A stretch of 64,000 nt of DNA from Lachnospiraceae bacterium (GCA_022791975.1 JAAWAC010000041.1:186001-250000); one strand, 5' to 3'; shown: positions 54,057-63,497, counted from the first letter of the stretch. Numbers and translations: made by a program. Notes: generated by a model from the sequence alone, not told the origin.

Positions 54057-56141
54057 ATGAGAGTATGGAAGCTTTTTGAGGAGGAGAATGCAGCCATTGA
54101 GGAGAGATATAAGCTCTCTATGGAGCGGATTGCGGCTATGCGCCGGGAGGAAACCACGGCCGAGCCCTACCGCTCCTATTTTCATTCCATGGCAGCGTTT
54201 GTGGGGATGATAGAGGAGCTCATAGGGGAGCTCCAGGGAGGTGCCCTGGAAAAGGCCAGTCAGGAAAGGCTGGAGCAGTGGAACCGGCGGCTTTATGAAG
54301 ATGTAGCTGGGGAGGCCTATGGAAATAGCTATGCCAACCCAGCTGTGGCTGCGGAGCGGCTGGGAGATGCCATGGGCCCCATGTTGAGTTACCTGTACAC
54401 AGAGCTTCGGGGGGACATTGTCTATGCCTTTGAGCAGCGTCTTGTGGATATTACCGTGGGAAATGAGTTGCTGATCCAGATATACAATCTGTTTGAGGAG
54501 GAAGAGCCAGCGCCGGAGGAGGTGCGTCAGATTCTGTATTGGTGGAACAGTGACTACAACGATGTGTTCCTCACCTATCGGGTCCGGGAACAGCTTGACC
54601 CCACTCTGTCCTTTGCCCAGGATATTATCTGTGGGGAGGATCTGAGCAATCCTCGGTATCTGTATTTGTTTGGGGAGTATATAACAGCCTCGGAGACAGG
54701 AACCAGCCAATATCTGGCGTCCTTATCCCAGGGGGAGATTGACGCCATGGCTGCCACCTTTACGGAGGGCTATCGAATCGGTTTTGAGGTGGCGGGAAAG
54801 CCTCTCAAAAAGAAAAAAACAGTGAATATCCGCTGGCGCCTGGGGTTTGAGCGTCTGGTCAGGGCAGCCATAAAAAATTTCCAGGCCATGGGTCTTGCGC
54901 CGGTTCTTTACCGGGAGCCTTTGCACAGCTTGTTGCGCCGGCCCCAATCTAATCCGGGCTACTCCTCCGCCGGCCCTAACCGGCAATACTGGTATGACCA
55001 CAAGGGAGACGACGCCCTCTACTTGGACAAAAAGCTGGTGGAGCGTAAGCTGGGGGTGCTGCGGGCGGCCTATGAGGAATATAGGGAGTTGGCGGCGACA
55101 CACGCAGGACCGGCGGTGATGGAGGTCTTTGGGGAGGAAGAATTTGTTCCTCACATTTGTCCCCAGGCTCTAAGTCCCAGCGAAAAACAGCGGCAATTAC
55201 AGGTGCAATACAGCAGCGAATCTGGACGGCTTGTCAATGCCTATATTCCCGGGGAGGAGCGAAGCTTTACCATCATTGCATATCCTTTGCCGGAGATTGG
55301 ACCAAAGTACCAGGAGATCTTTGGGGAGACTGTGAAAATTAACACACTGGATTACAAACTTTATCAGCAAATACAACAGTGCCTGATAGATGCTCTGGAT
55401 CAGGGAGTTCGTGTTCATATTAAGGGAGGAAATGGGAATCGAACGGATCTGTGGGTGCAGTTGCAGGAGCTTTCGGAGCCGGAAAAGGAGACGCTGTTTG
55501 AAAATTGTGTGGCGGATGTAAATATTCCTGTGGGAGAGGTGTTCACATCTCCCCGGCTTGCAGGAACCAACGGCCTGCTTCATGTCAGCCAAGTATATCT
55601 CCATGATCTGAATTATGTAAACTTAGAAATTCACCTGGAGGATGGAAGGACGAAGGATTACAACTGTAGCAATTTTTCTTCTGAGGAGGAAAACAAAGCC
55701 TATATCCGGGAGCATGTGCTGTATCATCACGAGAGTCTTCCCCTGGGAGAATTTGCCATCGGCACCAATACCACCGCTTATGTAATGGCCAGGCGATACG
55801 GCATAGGGGATAAGCTACCCATTCTCATTGCGGAAAAGATGGGGCCTCATTTTGCCCTGGGGGACACCTGTTTTTCCTGGGAGGAGGACGTCCCTACCTG
55901 GAATCCTGACGGAAAGCAGATGATGGCAAAGGAAAATGAATGCTCCAGGCTTCGGGGAGAAGACCCGGGAAAGGCGTATTTTAACTGTCATACGGATATC
56001 ACCATCCCCTATGATGAGCTGGAATATATTCGGGTACAGTTGAGGGATGGCAGTGAGATCTCCATTATTGAGAAGGGGCGCTTTGTGCTGCCAGGGACGG
56101 AGGAGTTGAATCGGCCGTTGGAGGAGTTTGATTTGGGGTGA
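54057..56141 (+). CDS. M29-type metalloaminopeptidase with long N-terminal extension
   Basis: M29 aminopeptidases (AmpS/PepS group) are about 410 residues with a two-metal site. The C-terminal 460 residues here carry the site: GEVFTSP near 491, LGEFAIGTNT near 563, GPHFALGDT near 595 and CHTDITIPYD near 643, supplying the expected Glu, Glu, His and His/Asp ligands. Residues 1-225 form a helical, acidic extension without a family I know. Total 694 residues. Cytoplasmic; no signal peptide. Precedes the purE promoter. Confidence 0.8.
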   Translation: MRVWKLFEEENAAIEERYKLSMERIAAMRREETTAEPYRSYFHSMAAFVGMIEELIGELQGGALEKASQERLEQWNRRLYEDVAGEAYGNSYANPAVAAERLGDAMGPMLSYLYTELRGDIVYAFEQRLVDITVGNELLIQIYNLFEEEEPAPEEVRQILYWWNSDYNDVFLTYRVREQLDPTLSFAQDIICGEDLSNPRYLYLFGEYITASETGTSQYLASLSQGEIDAMAATFTEGYRIGFEVAGKPLKKKKTVNIRWRLGFERLVRAAIKNFQAMGLAPVLYREPLHSLLRRPQSNPGYSSAGPNRQYWYDHKGDDALYLDKKLVERKLGVLRAAYEEYRELAATHAGPAVMEVFGEEEFVPHICPQALSPSEKQRQLQVQYSSESGRLVNAYIPGEERSFTIIAYPLPEIGPKYQEIFGETVKINTLDYKLYQQIQQCLIDALDQGVRVHIKGGNGNRTDLWVQLQELSEPEKETLFENCVADVNIPVGEVFTSPRLAGTNGLLHVSQVYLHDLNYVNLEIHLEDGRTKDYNCSNFSSEEENKAYIREHVLYHHESLPLGEFAIGTNTTAYVMARRYGIGDKLPILIAEKMGPHFALGDTCFSWEEDVPTWNPDGKQMMAKENECSRLRGEDPGKAYFNCHTDITIPYDELEYIRVQLRDGSEISIIEKGRFVLPGTEELNRPLEEFDLG

Positions 56142-56156
56142 AATCCCGCTGATGAG

Positions 56157-56185
56157 TTGACAAGCAGCGGTAGAACGGGTAAACT
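56157..56185 (+). promoter_or_regulatory. Sigma-A promoter for the pur genes
   Basis: Perfect TTGACA (56157-56162), 17-base spacer, TAAACT (56180-56185), 130 bases before purE. The long leader could hold regulation; no guanine or adenine riboswitch core was seen. Confidence 0.65.
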
Positions 56186-56261
56186 TTCAGTGTATTGCAG
56201 TTGGAAAACAAGACAAAGGATGCTGTGAGGTGCTGGCAGGACAGATGTGGTACTCTATATA

Positions 56262-56294
56262 GGGGCTTTCCCTTTCGTGCTATCGCGCAGCGAT
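56262..56294 (+). repeat. Short dispersed repeat, copy 2 (before purE)
   Basis: Matches the element before glmS: CCCTTTCGTGC (56270-56280) and CAGCGAT (56288-56294). This copy forms ATCGC-GCA-GCGAT followed by TTT, ending six bases before the purE Shine-Dalgarno region. Confidence 0.5.
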
Positions 56295-56314
56295 TTTAAA
56301 TGAGGAGGATAAAA

Positions 56315-56815
56315 ATGGCAAGAGTAGGAATTGTTATGGGCAGTGATTCGGACATGCCAGTGATGAGCAAGGCGGCGGATATTCTGGAGGAGCTGGGGGT
56401 AGATTATGAGATGACGATTATCTCTGCGCACCGGGAGCCGGACGTGTTTTTTGAATATGCCAAAAGTGCAGAGAGCCGGGGATTTCAGGTAATTATTGCG
56501 GGAGCGGGCATGGCAGCTCATCTGCCTGGAATGTGTGCGGCAATTTTTCCCATGCCAGTCATTGGGATTCCCATGCATACCACTTCGTTGGGAGGCCGAG
56601 ACTCTCTGTACTCCATTGTACAGATGCCTTCCGGAATTCCTGTAGCCACGGTGGCCATCAATGGGGGAGCCAACGCAGGACTTTTGGCGGCAAAGATTCT
56701 TGCCACTTCAGATAAAGCTCTGCTTGAGAGATTGAAGGAGTATTCGGAGAAGCTTAAAAAGCAGGTGGAGCAAAAAGCGGAGCGCCTGGCGCAGGTGGGG
56801 TATAAAAATTATTGA
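56315..56815 (+). CDS. purE: N5-carboxyaminoimidazole ribonucleotide mutase
   Basis: Purine step converting N5-CAIR to CAIR. GIVMGSDSDMPVM near 5, ISAHREPD near 42, AGAGMAAHLPGM near 66 and GGRDSLYSIVQMP near 93 are the class I PurE motifs. 166 residues. An upstream ATG at 56300 is in frame, but ATG 56315 has GAGGAGG seven bases before it. First gene of purE-purM-purN-purD; the partner purK is not in the window. Confidence 0.96.
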   Translation: MARVGIVMGSDSDMPVMSKAADILEELGVDYEMTIISAHREPDVFFEYAKSAESRGFQVIIAGAGMAAHLPGMCAAIFPMPVIGIPMHTTSLGGRDSLYSIVQMPSGIPVATVAINGGANAGLLAAKILATSDKALLERLKEYSEKLKKQVEQKAERLAQVGYKNY

Positions 56816-56863
56816 CAGCTGCCCTTGGGGAAGCGTTGCTTAGAAAGCATGGAGGGAAAGAGA

Positions 56864-57889
56864 ATGGATTACAAGAATGCAGGAGTGGACATTGAGGCGG
56901 GATACAGATCCGTGGAGCTGATGAAAAAGCATATCCAGGGGACCATGCGACCGGAGGTTCTTACAGGCATCGGCGGCTTTTCTGGAGCCTTTTCCCTGGA
57001 GAGCTTTCAGCATATGGAGAAACCCACCCTGGTGTCAGGAACAGACGGGGTAGGAACCAAGCTGAAGCTGGCTTTTTTGCTGGATCGCCATGACACAGTG
57101 GGCATTGACTGTGTGGCCATGTGCGTAAATGATATTGCCTGTGCAGGGGGAGAGCCCTTGTTTTTCCTGGATTATATTGCCTGTGGTAAGAATTATCCGG
57201 AAAAAATCGCTGCGATTGTAAGTGGGGTGGCTGAGGGCTGCAAACAGGCGGGCGCGGCACTTATCGGCGGAGAGACCGCAGAAATGCCAGGCTTTTACCC
57301 GGAAGATGAGTACGATCTGGCAGGATTTGCCGTGGGCATCGTGGATCAGAAGGAGCTGATTACGGGAGAAGCTGTGAAGCCTGGAGATGTGCTGGTTGGT
57401 ATGGCCTCCTCCGGCGTACACAGCAATGGATTTTCCCTGGTACGCAAGGTATTCCCCATGAAGGAGGAGTATCTGAATACCTACTTTGACAGTCTGGGAA
57501 CCACTTTGGGGGAAGCCCTTTTAGCTCCCACCAAGATTTACGTAAAGGCTCTCAAGGCTGTGAAGCAGGCGGGCGTCACTATAAAGGGCTGTAGCCATAT
57601 TACCGGCGGCGGTTTTTACGAGAATATTCCCCGGATGTTGCCAGAGGGAGTGCGGGCTGTGGTGGTGAAGGACAGCTACCCGGTACCCCCTATTTTCCGC
57701 ATGTTGGCGGAGGAAGGCCGGATTGAGGAGCACATGATGTACAATACATACAACATGGGCATGGGCATGATGCTGGCTGTGGAGGCTACCCAGGTGGACA
57801 AGACCATGGAGGCCATCCGGGAAGCCGGGGAGACGCCCTATGTGGTGGGACGGATAGAGGCCGGAGAAAAGGGAGTAGAAATATGCTGA
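56864..57889 (+). CDS. purM: Phosphoribosylformylglycinamidine cyclo-ligase
   Basis: Closes the imidazole ring (AIR synthetase). [16 protein letters not shown] at residue 2, [14 protein letters not shown] near 58, [10 protein letters not shown] near 82, [10 protein letters not shown] near 132 and [13 protein letters not shown] near 233. 341 residues. A TTG at 56825 is in frame, but ATG 56864 follows GGAGGG and gives the family N-terminus. Stop overlaps purN by seven bases. Confidence 0.97.
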   Translation: MDYKNAGVDIEAGYRSVELMKKHIQGTMRPEVLTGIGGFSGAFSLESFQHMEKPTLVSGTDGVGTKLKLAFLLDRHDTVGIDCVAMCVNDIACAGGEPLFFLDYIACGKNYPEKIAAIVSGVAEGCKQAGAALIGGETAEMPGFYPEDEYDLAGFAVGIVDQKELITGEAVKPGDVLVGMASSGVHSNGFSLVRKVFPMKEEYLNTYFDSLGTTLGEALLAPTKIYVKALKAVKQAGVTIKGCSHITGGGFYENIPRMLPEGVRAVVVKDSYPVPPIFRMLAEEGRIEEHMMYNTYNMGMGMMLAVEATQVDKTMEAIREAGETPYVVGRIEAGEKGVEIC

Positions 57890-58482
57890 GGGTAGCGGTT
57901 CTGGTATCCGGAGGAGGCACCAACCTCCAGGCCATTTTGGATGCCATAGACAAGGGAAGCATTCGCAATGCCCAGGTAACGGCAGTGATCAGCAACAATC
58001 CTGGGGCTTATGCCCTGGAGCGGGCCAGGAAGCATAATATCCCTGGGATTTGCGTTTCTCCTAAGAGCTATGACAGCCGGGAGGATTTTCACCAGGCTCT
58101 TATGGAGGCGGTGGAGAAAAGTAGTGCGGATCTGGTAGTGCTGGCTGGCTGTCTGGTGGTGATTCCCTCCTGTATGATTGAAAAGTACCGGGGGCGTATC
58201 ATCAATATTCATCCCTCCCTGATCCCCTCCTTTTGTGGAAAGGGCTTTTATGGGCTGAAGGTCCATGAGGAAGCCCTAAAACGGGGGGTAAAGGTGACAG
58301 GAGCTACCGTGCATATTGTGGATGAGGGCACAGATACAGGGCCTATTATTTTACAGAAGGCGGTGGACGTGGAAAAGGGGGATACCCCCCGAAGCTTGCA
58401 GCAGAGGGTGATGGAGCAGGCGGAATGGGTGATTCTTCCAAAGGCTATAGATATGATCGCAAACGGAGAATGTGAGGTGTGA
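57883..58482 (+). CDS. purN: Phosphoribosylglycinamide formyltransferase
   Basis: Transfers formyl from 10-formyl-tetrahydrofolate to [17 protein letters not shown] near 7, the catalytic [17 protein letters not shown] near 106 and [13 protein letters not shown] near 137. 199 residues. Overlaps purM and ends two bases before the preferred purD start. Confidence 0.96.
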   Translation: MLRVAVLVSGGGTNLQAILDAIDKGSIRNAQVTAVISNNPGAYALERARKHNIPGICVSPKSYDSREDFHQALMEAVEKSSADLVVLAGCLVVIPSCMIEKYRGRIINIHPSLIPSFCGKGFYGLKVHEEALKRGVKVTGATVHIVDEGTDTGPIILQKAVDVEKGDTPRSLQQRVMEQAEWVILPKAIDMIANGECEV

Positions 58483-58484
58483 AG

Positions 58485-59768
58485 ATGAAGGTATTGGTTG
58501 TAGGCTCCGGTGGCCGGGAACATGCCCTGTGCTGGAAGCTTGCCCAGAGTCCCCGGGTGGAAAAAATCTATTGTGCTCCGGGAAACGCAGGCATTGCCCA
58601 GATAGCAGAATGCGTGCCCCTGGGCCCCATGGAATTTGAGAAACTGGCAGATTTTTCCGGTGAAAAGCATGTGGATCTCACGGTTATTGGGATGGATGAT
58701 CCCCTGGTGGGCGGTATTGTGGATGTATTTGAGGAGCGGGGGTTAAGAGTATTTGGACCCAGAAAGAATGCGGCCATCCTGGAAGGCTCCAAGGCCTTCT
58801 CCAAGGATTTGATGAAAAAATACGGGATTCCCACGGCGGCTTATGAAAACTTTGATGATCCCAAGAAAGCCCTTGCTTATCTTGAGAAAGCCAAGTTTCC
58901 CATTGTGCTAAAGGCGGACGGACTGGCTCTGGGAAAGGGTGTGCTTATCTGCAATACCCTGGAGGAGGCAAAGGACGGGGTAAAGAGCATCATGGAGGAC
59001 AAGCAGTTTGGAGCAGCGGGCAACCGTATGGTTATGGAGGAGTTTCTGGTGGGGCGGGAAGTATCGGTCCTGGCCTTTGTGGACGGAAGGACCATTCGGT
59101 GTATGACTTCTGCTCAGGACCACAAACGTGCCCTTGATGGGGATCAGGGGTTGAATACTGGTGGGATGGGGACCTTTTCTCCCAGTCCCTTTTATACCCA
59201 GGAGGTAGATGCCTTCTGCAAAGAGCATATTTATCAGCCCACGGTGGATGCCATGGCAGCCGAGGGAAGGGAATTTAAGGGAATTATCTTTTTTGGACTG
59301 ATTTTGACGGCAGACGGACCCCGGGTGCTGGAGTATAATGCACGCTTCGGAGACCCAGAGACACAGGTGGTGCTGCCCCGTATGAGAAATGACATTGCGG
59401 AAGTGTTTGAGGCTTGCATTGATGGGACTCTGGACCAGATAGAGCTGGATTTCACCCAGGATGCGGCGGTTTGTGTGGTGCTGGCCTCCGGAGGCTATCC
59501 GGTTTCTTATAAGAAGGGCTATCCCATTGCGGGTCTGGAGAAATTCCAGGATCGGGAGGGATGCTATGTATTCCATGCGGGAACCAAGTGGGAAAATGGT
59601 GAGATAGTCACCAGTGGTGGACGGGTCCTGGGAGTGACTGCTATGGGAAGCACTCTTACAGAGGCACGGGCCAACGCTTACCAGGCGACCAAAGAACTTG
59701 CGTTTACAGATATGTTTTGCCGCAGTGATATTGGAAAAGCCATAGACGAATGTGCTGCCTCCGAATAA
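58485..59768 (+). CDS. purD: Phosphoribosylamine-glycine ligase
   Basis: ATP-grasp enzyme joining glycine to phosphoribosylamine. VLVVGSGGREHALCWKLA near 3, LKADGLALGKGV near 145, GGMGTFSPSPFY near 226 and YNARFGDPETQVVLPR near 286. 427 residues, normal. GTG 58479 is in frame and overlaps the purN stop; ATG 58485 after GAGGTG is preferred. The following 83 bases, shared with the convergent gene, show no clear terminator. Confidence 0.96.
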   Translation: MKVLVVGSGGREHALCWKLAQSPRVEKIYCAPGNAGIAQIAECVPLGPMEFEKLADFSGEKHVDLTVIGMDDPLVGGIVDVFEERGLRVFGPRKNAAILEGSKAFSKDLMKKYGIPTAAYENFDDPKKALAYLEKAKFPIVLKADGLALGKGVLICNTLEEAKDGVKSIMEDKQFGAAGNRMVMEEFLVGREVSVLAFVDGRTIRCMTSAQDHKRALDGDQGLNTGGMGTFSPSPFYTQEVDAFCKEHIYQPTVDAMAAEGREFKGIIFFGLILTADGPRVLEYNARFGDPETQVVLPRMRNDIAEVFEACIDGTLDQIELDFTQDAAVCVVLASGGYPVSYKKGYPIAGLEKFQDREGCYVFHAGTKWENGEIVTSGGRVLGVTAMGSTLTEARANAYQATKELAFTDMFCRSDIGKAIDECAASE

Positions 59769-59851
59769 GGGAGACAGCACACTGCCTGCATGTGACGCTC
59801 TTGCGAAAGGAAGGCCCCCTACCGCCTGAGAGACGCAGGAAACCGACTTAT

Positions 59852-60967
59852 TTATTCCAGAGTTGTGACGATGCGTTTCAGCTCTTCTATAATGCTGATG
59901 TGCTGGGGGCAGACGGATTCGCATTGTCCGCACTCCACGCACAGCGAGGCTTTTCCACCATTGCGGGTCTCAAAGGCATAGTTGCTGCGGGCTCCTTGCA
60001 GGTTGTTATAAACCAGGTAGTTGTTCATAGAACGGAACATATTGGGAATCAAAACCTGCTGGGGACAGCCCTTCCGGCAGTAATCACAGCCCGTGCAGGG
60101 TATCTGGGGAATTCTCGCCAGCTCTGCCTGGGCTTTTTTTACGGTTTCATGTTCAGCCTGTGTCAGGGGCTTGAAATGTTCCATATAGGAGAGGTTATCC
60201 TGCATCTGTTCCAGGGTGGACATGCCACTAAGCACTGTAATAATCCCTTCCAGAGAGGCCGCATAGCGGATAGCCCAGGAAGGCAGAGAGGCGTCCGGAT
60301 TTGCCTCATGGAAAATGGCTCCAGGCCCTTCTGGCAGACGAGCCAGGGAACCACCCTTTACCGGCTCCATAATAATCACGGGTTTGCCGTGTTTTCGTGC
60401 GGTCTCGTAGCATTTCCGGGATTGGATGGTCTCGCTGTCCCAGTCTGCATAATTGATTTGCAGTTGTACAAATTCGATCTCCGGATGCTTATCCAAAAGC
60501 TCATCCAGGAGCACGGCCTTATCGTGGAAGGAAAATCCCAGATGCTTAATCAAGCCTTTCTCTTTCTTGTCCTTTAAAAAATCCCAGATGCCATATTCCT
60601 CAAAATACTGGATCCGGTCGGCGCCCAGGTTGTGGAGCAGGTAGAAATCAAAGTATCCGGCTCCTGTGCGATCCAGGGAGATCTGGAACATGTTTGTTGC
60701 TTCCTCCCGGGATTTTGCCATCCAGGCCGGCAGCTTGGTAGCCAGCTGGTAGGCGTCCCTGGGATACCGGTCTACCAGGGCAACCTTGGCCGCGGCCTCG
60801 GACTTTCCTCCCAGATAGCCGTAAGCCGTATCAAAGTAGGTAAATCCCTTTTCCAGGAAAAGGTCTACCATCTGTTTTGTCTGCTCTAAATCAACCTCCT
60901 CTCCCAACATGGGCAGGCGCATAAGCCCAAATCCCAGCTTGGGAATGGATTCTCCCAAATAGCTCAT
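59852..60967 (-). CDS. Aldo/keto reductase with C-terminal iron-sulfur domain
   Basis: AKR barrel (LGFGLMRLP near 11, YFDTAYGY near 43, KLP near 74, LHN near 110) followed by two cluster motifs, CTGCDYCRKGCP near 288 and CVECGQCESVCP near 343, typical of the clostridial AKR/4Fe-4S group. 371 residues. Reads toward purD; AGGAGG lies six bases before its ATG. Substrate unknown; probably an oxidoreductase using reduced ferredoxin or NAD(P)H. Confidence 0.9.
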   Translation of the reverse strand: MSYLGESIPKLGFGLMRLPMLGEEVDLEQTKQMVDLFLEKGFTYFDTAYGYLGGKSEAAAKVALVDRYPRDAYQLATKLPAWMAKSREEATNMFQISLDRTGAGYFDFYLLHNLGADRIQYFEEYGIWDFLKDKKEKGLIKHLGFSFHDKAVLLDELLDKHPEIEFVQLQINYADWDSETIQSRKCYETARKHGKPVIIMEPVKGGSLARLPEGPGAIFHEANPDASLPSWAIRYAASLEGIITVLSGMSTLEQMQDNLSYMEHFKPLTQAEHETVKKAQAELARIPQIPCTGCDYCRKGCPQQVLIPNMFRSMNNYLVYNNLQGARSNYAFETRNGGKASLCVECGQCESVCPQHISIIEELKRIVTTLE

Positions 60968-61307
60968 CGATATCCTCCTTGTCTGTTATCCCTCTTGATA
61001 GTTGCATTGGAGAGCTTGGCTGCAAAATTGTATGATATGCAGGCTTTTTGTGCATACTCCTGCCATAATCTTAACATTGAATGGAGATTCCCACAAGTGT
61101 TTCTTTGCTTTTGGATAGTGATTGTATCTATTTTGAAAGCCCGGTATACCCTAGAAGGCAGAACGGTAAAAATCCGGAAGAGATAAATTTTTTACAGGGG
61201 CCAGGTGTTATTTGACAAGCCCTGGGTTTACGTCTATAATAGGTACATCTGTATAAGATTTTCAGGGTATAAAGCCCTTTGCGTATGAGAAAAATGGAGG
61301 TATGGAG
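60968..61307. other. Intergenic region, 340 bases, between divergent genes
   Basis: Holds the Shine-Dalgarno of the minus-strand reductase at its left end and the strong promoter and leader of the SH3b gene at its right end. A TTG-initiated 63-codon frame (60995-61186) lacks a ribosome site and is not called. No RNA gene or repeat was recognised in the middle. Confidence 0.6.
61212..61240 (+). promoter_or_regulatory. Consensus sigma-A promoter for the SH3b gene
   Basis: Perfect TTGACA (61212-61217), exactly 17 bases, perfect TATAAT (61235-61240). The strongest promoter in the window; the leader to the start is about 60 bases. Confidence 0.88.
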
Positions 61308-63479
61308 ATGAGAAACAAAAAGAAAAACCGACGCTGTCCGGGTTGGTATAAAGGAGGCATTGTCTGCCTAGGGGTTCTGATGCTGTTTTTCAGCGGAACA
61401 GAGTCTCTGGCGGCCAAGGAGGGAAGAGTAAAGGCTGAGATGGCCAATGTGCGCAGTGAAGCTAACAAAAATTCCCAGCAGGTGGCCCAGCTTCCCGCAG
61501 GCAGCACATTTACGGTGACTGAGGAAGTCGCAGATGGAAGTGGATTTACTTGGTATCATGTGACATTTACTGTGGATGGAAACCAGCAGACTGGCTGGAT
61601 ACGTTCCGATACATCTGAGATTACGGCGGAGGATGTACCAGATGCTCCGGTAGAAGGGGAGGAGGAAGGAGAAGGCCAGATTACTGTGGCACCAGTGATA
61701 AATGGGATTACCATTCAGGAGCCGGAGAGCCTTCCCGAGACCACAGAGAACCTTTCCCCAGGGCAGGTTTGGATTGGGGAGCAGGGCTATTCCGCCATGG
61801 TGGTTGCCCCATCGCTCACTGGCCAGGAAGAATTTTATCTGGTCTATGGAGTGGATGGGTCTGGAAACGGAGGATGGTATTTCTATGATCCGGCCCAGGG
61901 AACGCTGCAGCGAAATATGGGGCAGTTTTCCGGCGGTTCTGATGCTCTGTTGAAGGCTTTACAGAAAGAAAATGAAGAGCTTCAAAAGGGGCAGGAAGGA
62001 AGCCTGTCTGTTCGAAATTATATTATTATAGGCTTGGGTGTGGCCTGCCTGATTCTCTTAGTCCTGGTAGTTATGCTGGCTGTAAAGCTTAGTCGGATAG
62101 AATATGTGGATGACGAGGACGATGACAGAGAAAATTTTGACGAGGACGAAGATGAGGATGATGGTGAGGAACCTATCTGGATGAGTGCAGTCCACGCCAA
62201 AAAGGAAGAAAAGAATACTCCAAGAGAGAAAAAGAAGAGGAGATCTTTCTTTGGCAGGAAAGAGGAGGATGAGGATTTTGACTCTGAAGAAGAGGAAGAT
62301 CTGTCCTATGATGACATGGAGGAGGAAGATATTCTGGCTGCGGTCTTGAAGAAGAAGCCAGGCGAGGACGAGGAGGACTCCTCTGTGTCAGGGGATGGAG
62401 AGGAAAAAAGTGGCAAGGAAAGGGGAGGTCAAAGCGGGAGCGATAGAGCCAGGGCAGGCGTTTCCCGTCGTTCTACAGGAGGAACTGGCCGCCCGTCAGG
62501 AGTGGGCCGAGAGGGGACTGGTTTACCAAAGGGTCGATCTACTGGTGTATCCGGTCGTTCGTCAGGAGCTGGTGGGGAAGGAGCCGGTCCTACGGGAGCC
62601 GGTCCTACAGGAGGAGTTAGCCGTCCGGTAGGAGCGGGAGCAGAGAGAGGCCGTCCTGAGGGAGCTGCTGGCCGCCCGGTGGGAGCGCGTCCCCAGGGAG
62701 GCGTATCCGGTCGCCCGTCAGGAGTTGGTTCGCCGGGAGGCCGCCCGGAAGGAAGCCGTCCAGACAGCCGTTCCGGACAGATGAGCCCCACAGGAGGCCG
62801 TCCCTCTGGAAGCTCCACGGGAGGTCGTCCTACAATTCGTATTGGTCAGGAGGGAACAGGAAACTCTATGGGGAGTCGTCCTTCTGGAAGTCCGTCAGGA
62901 GCTCGTCCGATTACAGCCAATCCGGAGGAGGGCCGTCCAGTGGGGGCGCGTCCCCAGGGAGGCGGCCCCGGTCGTCCGTCAGGAGTTGGTTCGTCGGGAG
63001 GAAGCCGTCCGGAGGGCCGCTCCGGGCAGATGAGCCCCACGGGAGGCCGTCCTGAGAGAGCGGCAGGTGCGAAGCCTGAGGGACGTCGCCCTGCTGGCGG
63101 ATCTGGTGTGGCAGGAGGTCGTCCGATGGGCGGAGCAGGTGTGGCGCCTGGTTCCTCAGGGGGAGCCCGCCCTGTGGCAGGACGTCGCCCTGCCAGCGGA
63201 GCCAATCCGGAGGCAGGGCCCACAGCAGGAGGCCGTCCTGTGGGAGCCCGTCCGTCAGGAGGCCCTGCTGCTCGTCCTGCTGGAGCTGGACCCCGAGAGA
63301 TGCGTCCTAGAAAGTCCAAGGAAGAGGATGAGAATCCAGAAGGAGCGGGAAGAGTAGAGAGAGATTCTCAAAAGAGCGGGGAGACCAAGGGTGGATCGAA
63401 GTCTCGAAGGACAGCGGCCAAGGGAAAAGAGGAAGATTTTGACATTGAGATTGTAGATCTGGATGACATGGATTTATAG
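61308..63479 (+). CDS. SH3b membrane protein with acidic stretch and Gly/Arg/Pro repeat tail
   Basis: 723 residues. Parts in order: basic N-terminus and signal/anchor helix (residues 15-35); bacterial SH3 domain (about 39-105; ANVRSEANKNSQQVAQL, then GWIRSDTSEI) of the wall-binding type; a linker; one helix near 241-262; a very acidic stretch (270-360) mixed with KKKRRSFF; and about 300 residues of low-complexity GGRPSG/GARPQGG repeats; ends EEDFDIEIVDLDDMDL. If the first helix is cleaved, the repeat tail is cytoplasmic. ATG 61302 is too near GGAGG; ATG 61308 is used. Function unknown. Confidence 0.8.
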   Translation: MRNKKKNRRCPGWYKGGIVCLGVLMLFFSGTESLAAKEGRVKAEMANVRSEANKNSQQVAQLPAGSTFTVTEEVADGSGFTWYHVTFTVDGNQQTGWIRSDTSEITAEDVPDAPVEGEEEGEGQITVAPVINGITIQEPESLPETTENLSPGQVWIGEQGYSAMVVAPSLTGQEEFYLVYGVDGSGNGGWYFYDPAQGTLQRNMGQFSGGSDALLKALQKENEELQKGQEGSLSVRNYIIIGLGVACLILLVLVVMLAVKLSRIEYVDDEDDDRENFDEDEDEDDGEEPIWMSAVHAKKEEKNTPREKKKRRSFFGRKEEDEDFDSEEEEDLSYDDMEEEDILAAVLKKKPGEDEEDSSVSGDGEEKSGKERGGQSGSDRARAGVSRRSTGGTGRPSGVGREGTGLPKGRSTGVSGRSSGAGGEGAGPTGAGPTGGVSRPVGAGAERGRPEGAAGRPVGARPQGGVSGRPSGVGSPGGRPEGSRPDSRSGQMSPTGGRPSGSSTGGRPTIRIGQEGTGNSMGSRPSGSPSGARPITANPEEGRPVGARPQGGGPGRPSGVGSSGGSRPEGRSGQMSPTGGRPERAAGAKPEGRRPAGGSGVAGGRPMGGAGVAPGSSGGARPVAGRRPASGANPEAGPTAGGRPVGARPSGGPAARPAGAGPREMRPRKSKEEDENPEGAGRVERDSQKSGETKGGSKSRRTAAKGKEEDFDIEIVDLDDMDL
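62679..62803 (+). repeat. Imperfect direct repeat, unit A, in the SH3b gene
   Basis: Encodes VGARPQGG...GRPSGVG...SGQMSPTGGRP. Closely matches unit B at 62940 in the same reading frame; unit A is 12 bases (four codons) longer. Confidence 0.75.
62940..63052 (+). repeat. Imperfect direct repeat, unit B, in the SH3b gene
   Basis: Encodes the same order VGARPQGG...GRPSGVG...SGQMSPTGGRP as unit A, with silent and replacement changes. Length differs by whole codons, as expected for in-frame repeat change. Confidence 0.75.
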
Positions 63480-63497
63480 AAAAAGCAGGCAGATAAG

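Noticed and set aside
59750-60577. 275-codon + strand frame over the aldo/keto reductase
   Set aside because: Antisense to a gene with intact AKR and iron-sulfur motifs and a good ribosome site.
60995-61186. 63-codon frame in the 340-base intergenic region
   Set aside because: TTG start, no ribosome site, no recognisable pattern, and it runs into the promoter area.
62429-63319. Minus-strand and alternate-frame open frames over the Gly/Arg/Pro repeats
   Set aside because: Repeat composition leaves several frames open; only the + frame has a signal anchor, SH3b domain, promoter and ribosome site.
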